NCBI GenBank assembly: GCA_963681505.1
Contig: OY811979.1
Span: 1,745,430 to 1,809,429 of the forward strand
DNA from: Eunapius fragilis
Lineage: Eukaryota > Porifera > Demospongiae > Spongillida > Spongillidae
Length of the DNA stretch: 64,000 nucleotides
Reading direction: 5' to 3'
The notes beneath the pieces were generated by a model that worked only from the letters and a program-made list of their open reading frames with translations, had not been told where the DNA came from and made no database searches. Shown piece after piece: positions 57,663 through 64,000 of the stretch. Every line of letters begins with the position of its first letter. The first letter of the stretch is position 1. Made by a program: the position numbers and the translations under genes.

Positions 57663-60600
57663 GTTACACCAACCTTTGGGACAGAGGGGGTTGGGGCATC
57701 TGCTTCCCTATCATTGAGCTGAGAGGTATGAGGCATATGTCACATAACAAGGCTGTAATGTCCAATGTACCGGGCGTTCTCCCGGGGTTACATTTGTGTA
57801 CCACGGTGTACATCCCAACATACCCTTGCCTTCAAGGCTCTAATTTCTTCTTCCTGTGCCCTGAAAAGGTTACATGATATCATCAACAAGCAATGCCACT
57901 ACACTCAATAATAGCACCCAAACAGTAAGGACCATTAATTAAACGAGGTCAAATACCACTGCATTGGCTAGCTAACAACATGGGCCCCTGCATGGGGAGG
58001 GGGTTTACATGAATAATTGATGAGGGGAGGGGGGCATGTTTGCTCTCGCACAACAGAATGCAGCTTAGTCACATAGATTGCAGTATGTATGATGTCATCG
58101 TTCATAGGAAAGGGGGCCAGGACCTTTTACTAAGTAGTGACTAACGTTTATGTAACACACTGCATCAAGTACATTATCAAAATCCCATACCCATCATGCA
58201 ACATGACCTGTTGTGAATGAGCAGCACGAGTTATGAGCAATAGAATAACAGAGCAGCAATATGTATGAATGCAGCGATTTTATTTTCAAGACCATTTTCA
58301 AGACAATTCTTTTAAAATTCCTTCATGTATGCCCCTTCCACTTTTTTTAATACCTGTATAGTCATCCCTCCCTCTTGACTTACTGAAGAATTCTTTTCAT
58401 GTCAGCTTTGACTTCCTGGGGGAAATAATAGTCTAAGATAATCATCCTGTCCACAACAGCAGTAGGGTTAGAACACAATGTTGAAGGCTACTCCTCCACA
58501 TACAAACAGCAATCCCTTTCTTGGGATAACATTTCTACATGCAGGTCAACTTATTAAGTAAACACACTAATCGACAAATAGAAGTGAACACTCAAAGTGC
58601 ATGCTAGGTATTGTGGTTGATTACTTCAGTTACCACCACCCTTGCATGTTCATTCTGGCCTTATGCAATGATGCCATTATTGCACACAAACACATACTTC
58701 GATCTTGGCCTCCATTTGTTGATATATTTTTAAGCCCCTTTGATAGGCTGCGCCCTGTTATGGAACACATAAAAAAGAAATCCTTATAGACTATTCATAC
58801 ACACAATCTTCCTTTCACATTGTCATACGTAGATCTCTTCTACAAGTGTTTTAAAAACCAAAAACAATGCATTGTGGTAATTCCTAACTTGTTAACTCCC
58901 AGCCACTGTACAAAGTTGCTGCATAGCATCGATATACCAGACTGATCCCTTTAATTAATGCCCAGGTCCCTTGGTACCTGACAAGGTGTGTTCATAATGA
59001 TTTAGTGTAGTGTGGACGACATGGGGTATCAGGGAATGTTTGTTGAGGTATTACTGATAACAGGGCAGTAGAGTGATCAATACTATATGAACAATTGATA
59101 CTCTGACATTGAATCAGACAACTAACTTACAGTGGGGCCTGCTGTGTCCAGAAGTGAAAATGATTTCAATGGTTGAAGAACTTTCTGAATATTAACATTG
59201 GTATAAACATACCTGCTGGTGCAGGAGCCTCTGGAGTAATAACAGCCACAGTGAATAATGAATGGAAGGCACAATATACGTATGGGACAATCTCCTATTG
59301 AAATAATAATACACCTTTGGTTTTGATGACACCTTTAATTGGTTTTGATGATTGGATTACACAAAATGTGAACACTACAAATGAATATGTGTAAACTGAC
59401 TAATGAAAGTAACTAACTGGTGCTCTTTCCTTGGTGCTAGTGAGGTGTTATGGCAGTTAATAAGGCCCTTTTATTAAAGGGTTACAATGATCAATTACTG
59501 CATAGTGTTAAATGAACATAAGTGAACACTACAAATGAAATGGCTGACGTCTGAAATATTTTTAACTCGTGTAATAATGTAGGTGTAATTACAAGGTGAC
59601 ATCTAGGTAACTTCCCCACCCCACCCCATAAGATGCTTACCACTTCTTTGTCTGTTCCGTGTATGGCCCATGAAATGATACTGTCATCACATAAAATGCC
59701 ATGATGCCATGAAGTGACTTACTTCTGAAATGCCCTTCTAATTTTTCGATGCACCCTTACACGCCGCAGGGTGTAATGCCTGCGGCCGCAAGCCGGACAT
59801 TTGAACTAGAATGAACAAGGCATGCCCAGTGTCACTGGTTGTTGAGGCACAGAAAGATGCTAGGTTAAGTACACATTACCCACTTCAAGAAGTCAGATTG
59901 TTCTCTTTCATTACAACTAAGATTATGTTCACTACTTGTCTCATGTGGTCTGGTAATATAAGAGATGGTGCTTGCGTGTATGTAAGCAGTCTAGGCGTTG
60001 GTTACTGTGGCAGCAACCAAAGCCGACAGTGATAGTGGTTTGATGTCTTTCCACATGCAGGCTCCGAGTAAGGACGAGATTGCGGCAACCTGGTACTAAG
60101 GAAACGAACAAGGGGTCCTGTTAAGAAAGTCACTGTGTTAGAAAGGTTTTTTCCTCGCTTGAGGTGGTGTGGGTCCATCACCTCAAAATTTAGGTCCTAT
60201 AGGTAGCTGGCCCATGCTCTGTGTAGGTTGAACTATGTGTGTTGTCTAGTTGACAGTGACATGCACAGCAGATGTGGCACCAATTATATGCCAAAGTGGG
60301 TGGAGTGAAGCAAGAATGATATGATTTAGACACTGTGGGATGGTGTTCCAAGTGCAATCAGGGATTGTGTGATTGGTGATGGTGTGATGGTGGTATGAGT
60401 GACGGTAGGATGGGTGCCAGGGATGGTGTGTTGGGAGCTATCAGTGATGGTATGATGGGTGTTAAATGTAACTATGTCCTTTCAATGTGAAAACAGCTGA
60501 AACCATTTCTTGCTGTGCAGGTAAAGAGGACAATAGACATTGAATGTGTGGCTGCATATCACATCTGAACATACCATCACTGCAATCAATCACCTGAGTG

Positions 60601-61505
60601 TACCATTACACTATCCCTGAATATCACCACCCACACTGATATCACCTAGTCCCCAGTATCACCCTTGGATCACACCATCCCTGGCAACACTGAGCATGTA
60701 GTAGTCCAAGTACTAAAAAGACATGTGTACTACTTTAGTCACAAGCTGTGCCAGCAGAGCTTTTTTGTTGCCACGTGGGGAACATAATGGATAGCTCCAC
60801 CTTGTTATTACGATTATTAGGTCATACTTTTTTTCAGGTTGTTAAGTTCATCGAATGGCAGAAATGTGTCAACTTTATTGCATGTGTACAATTGAATTTG
60901 ACATCCGTGATTTAAAAAATTCCATTCACATATCCATTACTGTAATCTCTACTAGTTGGATAATTAAATTCATGAATATCCCCATATTATGTCATCAAGA
61001 TTCATAGCACTTGGCAGCTAGCTAGCCATCGGGACAATTAGCCTTTGCAACATTACCGACCTCACAATCACGTCACGCTAACCGGTTTTGCGACAATTCA
61101 GACTATACAAACTGAAATGCGCGCGCAAAGGCTAACGGTATCTAGGAGGGAAATGCCGCTAGGAACCGCAATTTGTACAGTACCCGTTGATAGCCGGTTA
61201 AGAGAGGCTAAGCCCCCCCCCCCCCCCCCCCCCCACTGAACAGCAACTTACAGGTTTTTTCACATCTGCGGCGGGCAGCGCTGAAGTCAAATAGGGTTGA
61301 ACTGCCTGAATAGTACGCACTGGTATACATACCTGGTCCAGTTGTAGTCTCTGCATGTAGTAAGAATACATAATTGTGAACACTTCAAATGACATTTGCA
61401 AAGTGACTTACTTCCTACTGGCAGAAATTTGGACGTAGTATTAACCAGAGGTATTAACGCGCTACCTCCTGGTGAGGTCTTAAATTGCTTACCTTTTACT
61501 TCCAT
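57663..61505 (-). CDS. Possible multi-microexon minus-strand gene, unresolved
   Basis: Several short minus-strand segments have good acceptor and donor pairs: 61505-61424 (starting MEVKGKQFKTSPGG), 61350-61334, 61304-61248, about 59684-59641, 59234-59217, a segment near 59190-59140 (KVLQPLKSFSLLDTAG), one near 58412-58380 (EVKADMKRILQ), one near 57866-57830 (AQEEEIRALKAR) and one near 57720-57665 (LNDREADAPTPSVPKVG). The first three join in phase; the rest could not be chained. No family is recognised. The coiled-coil-like and Pro-rich pieces could be chance. Confidence 0.22.
59763..59786. other. GC-rich hairpin
   Basis: GCCGCAGG / CCTGCGGC arms of eight bases around an eight-base loop in otherwise AT-rich sequence. 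Confidence 0.5.
61213..61234. repeat. Poly-C tract
   Basis: About 22 C residues, similar to the runs at 4009 and 26988. Confidence 0.95.
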
Positions 61506-61650
61506 CTGAGAAAAAAAACCACAGTTGATAATACCAGAGATAATATATAGGGATTGGAAGCACATCACGTGCGCTGTACCTATGCGAGGTTATAGTATAA
61601 TTTGCACTCATTATAAGCTCTCTATTAAGCTGTACTGGTCTCGCTACATT

Positions 61651-61668
61651 TGGTGTCAGAAGTGGGAT
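61651..61668 (+). other. Primer-binding site, tRNA-Leu-like
   Basis: TGGTGTCAGAAGTGGGAT differs at one position from the complement of a typical leucine tRNA 3' end. It marks where the 5' LTR should end, near 61650. Confidence 0.6.
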
Positions 61669-61913
61669 AGACTCGGAACGACGGCCTACTTCAGCGGTTG
61701 CATGCACGCTTACAATGAACGGGTTTGTGGAGGACCACCCAATTTCTATGTTGCTTGATACGGGGTCTTTTACACAAAGAGGTTTGGGATAATGTGCTGT
61801 GCAGACAAAATGGGCTTGTCCCTTCTACAGTACCTATTATGGCAGTGAATGGCGAGCATTTGGCAGTAAGTGGAGAGCCCTGAGGTTGATGTGCTCTTAC
61901 AGGTGGGTCCATA

Positions 61914-61957
61914 CATAGATTGAAGACCTTACGGTACCGTAAGGTCTTTAATCTATG
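61914..61957. repeat. Near-perfect palindrome in the LTR element
   Basis: The core 61923-61948 (AAGACCTTACGGT and its exact complement) is a 26-base perfect palindrome. CATAGATT / AATCTATG extends it to 44 bases with one mismatch. It interrupts the coding region between protease pieces. Confidence 0.9.
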
Positions 61958-64000
61958 GTCCACACCAGACGAAGCATAAGGTCCTTGTGGTGGATGACAT
62001 GTCACAGCACTTCATACTGGGGACAGATTACCTGGAACAGCAGCATTGTGTCATCAATCTCATCACTGGAACATTAACAGTGGGTATGGATTCTCATTGT
62101 GTTCCATTGTATTCCAGCAAGCAGCCTTCTGTCTGCCATGTCATTGTGGGGGAGACAACAGAGGTAGATGGTATAAGCACAGATACACAGTCAGGTGATG
62201 TTGTACATGCCCCAGTATCTCGTACTGAAAAGCTGGTTTCAAGCACCATTAAGCATATGGTTGATCAAAATTACTGACATTGTTCCCTCTTACACAGACA
62301 AAGCTACTCAAGCATGCAATTAAGACAGGGGATGCAAAACCTATTCATCAACCAACTCGTTAACTACCTTATCACCAGAGAATGTGTAGTTCAAAGGATA
62401 GTGAAAGACATGTTATAGTGTTAGTGTAGTGACATGACCAATTGGTAATAATTAGTTAGTTAATTAGACAATCGGCTGTGTATATATATTGATGTATGTG
62501 CATGCAAAATCAGTTGAATCTGTTGCTGCTCTTATGACTTTGGTTGTGACCATTTCCTTGGTGGGTACTACATTAGCAAAGAAACAGGATGAGTCCTTAT
62601 GATTCTGTGTTGATTTCCGCCGTGTAAATGATGTTACAAAAAAAGATGTCCATTCTATTCCCCGTATAGATGAAACCTTGGACACTCTTGGAGGAGCACA
62701 CTAGTTTACTACTCTGGACCTTGCCAGTGGTTACTGGCAAGTTGAGTTAGAACAGGAGGACAGAGAAAAAAACAGCCTTCAGCACACCCTTTGGATTCTA
62801 CCAATTCAAGGTTATGCCATTTGGCCTGTCCAATGCACCTAGCACATTTCAAAAGTTAATGGAATTGATTTTAAGGGGGTTGCACTGGTCCACATGTCTG
62901 GTGTATCTGGATGATATTATTGTATTAGCCAAACTGTGGAGGAGCACCTCCAGAGACTGGAGGAGGTACTTGCTAGATTGCAACAGGCTGGATTGAAGAT
63001 CAAGCCAAGCAAGTGCAACATCCTGTGCAAAAGTGTGAACTATTGTGTCAGAGAAGGGTGTTGAAGTAGATCCGGGAAAAATTAGCTGTGTCTGTACCTG
63101 GGCTACCCCTCTGAATCATGAGAGTTTGAGACATTTTCCTTGGGTTTGCCTCATATTATCGCAAATTTATCCCAAATTTTGCCCAAATAGCTGCACCCCT
63201 ACACACCCTAACAGAAAAATCCAGGGAGGGCTGTGGACAAAGCAGTGTGAAGATGCCTTCATTGCTCTCAAGACCTATCTGACTTCTCCTCCAATACTCT
63301 CCTATCCTGACTTCCAGGCAGAGTTCACTGTGGATACTGATGCAAGCCAGGATGGAGTTGGCGTAGTACTCTCCCAGCAAAATGACAGGTGTGTAATTGC
63401 ATATGCCAGTCGTGTGCTCACCAAACCTGAGCGACAGTACTGTGCCACTTACTGTGAGATGTTGGCTCTCGTATGGGCAGTTCAACATTTCAAACCCTAG
63501 CTGTGGGGCAGATGGTTTGTTGTTCGCACTGATCACAGTGCACTTCAGTGGCTACAGAACTTTAAGGACCCTCAGGGACAGGTTGCTAGGTGGTTGGAAA
63601 TCCTGTCTGAATATAATTTCAAGGTTCAGCACCATCAAACATGGCAATGCTGACCCTTTGTCAAGGCTTCCATGCAAGCAATGTGGGCTGTCAGAGTTGC
63701 CAGGAATGGGTGATGTTGGCCTTGTTAACTTAGTAACATGGTTTCCAGCTTTATCTTCTTCTGAGCAGAGACAGCTGCAGCAGTCTGACAAGGAGTTAAA
63801 ACAGGTCCTAGCATGGATGGAAAAGGACCAATGTCCAGCACTATTCCCAATGAACAGTGGATACTGGGTACAGACGTTGTGGTCACAACGTGATCATCTC
63901 GTGGTGAAAGATGGAGTGCTTTTCAGAGAATGGGAGGACGTGCCAGGGAAAGGTCGTAACAAATGCCTGCAGTTTGTTATTCCCCAGGATATGGTTCGCT

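Larger units (their letters stand above)
61651..64000 (+). mobile_element. Ty3/gypsy LTR retrotransposon, defective, runs off window
   Basis: A tRNA-primer-binding-like site is followed by a protease fragment with LLDTGS at about 61751 and a later ILGTDYLEQQ. A reverse transcriptase region follows, with [20 protein letters not shown] and LVYLDDIIV (62790-62930). RNase H shows FTVDTDASQDGVGVVLSQQ and AYASRVLTKPERQY (63320-63450), then TDHSALQWL and NADPLSRLP. The end of the window is in the linker toward integrase. Stops (for example about 61789 and 63500), frame shifts and a palindrome insertion show the copy is inactive. No gag is recognisable and no 5' LTR boundary could be fixed. Confidence 0.9.

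Overview
The window is eukaryotic, gene-dense animal DNA. Every recognisable gene is an intron-containing homologue of a human gene, introns are often only 45-70 bases, and start codons of neighbouring genes can lie 63-160 bases apart. This compactness, the metazoan gene set and the abundance of minisatellites suggest a compact early-branching animal genome. A demosponge is my best guess, but that is inferred from genome style and not proved. Exon borders were worked out by hand from GT-AG sites, reading phase and remembered family alignments. No alignment tool was used.

Layout. A retroelement scrap (73-450, -) is followed by GREB1 (1091-9818, +), PPT1 (9914-11189, +), an XK-related protein (11344-14631, +) and syntenin/SDCBP (14986-16207, -). 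A transposon-like spliced gene (about 17655-18607, +) with decayed flanks comes next, then OSER1 (19682-20326, +), a metadherin-like membrane protein (20486-21641, -) and an unidentified secreted Cys-rich protein (21705-22622, -). FKBP12 (23744-24918, -) sits head-to-head with UBE2W (25020-25702, +). About 5 kb of repeats and a dead non-LTR retrotransposon (28640-30356) follow.

The second half starts with MDC1 (31233-38265, +), facing SRP14 (38442-39059, -). SRP14 is head-to-head with a small acylation-signal/zinc-ribbon gene (39170-39721, +). RIDA (39838-40695, -) is head-to-head with POP1 (40759-44257, +). Acyl-protein thioesterase (44332-45532, +) converges on ABHD6 (45673-48986, -). RPA2 (49061-50493, -) is head-to-head with RCC1 (50573-56727, +). 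The last 7 kb hold a TA-flanked MITE, a possible unresolved minus-strand gene and the 5' part of a broken Ty3/gypsy element running off the window.

Themes. (1) Nearly every long intron is largely a minisatellite. Exonic minisatellites (XKR, MDC1, POP1) all have units divisible by three, while many intronic ones do not. (2) Four gene pairs share divergent promoters of 63-110 bp, three of them carrying CACGTG. (3) Four same-strand pairs have only 63-95 bp between stop and start. (4) DNA-damage and chromatin genes (MDC1, RPA2, RCC1) lie within 25 kb. (5) The most striking non-coding object is a 2.3-kb array in RCC1 with about 89 copies of a 26-bp unit, nearly all carrying GTAAGTAT, a full match to U1 snRNA over donor positions +1 to +8.
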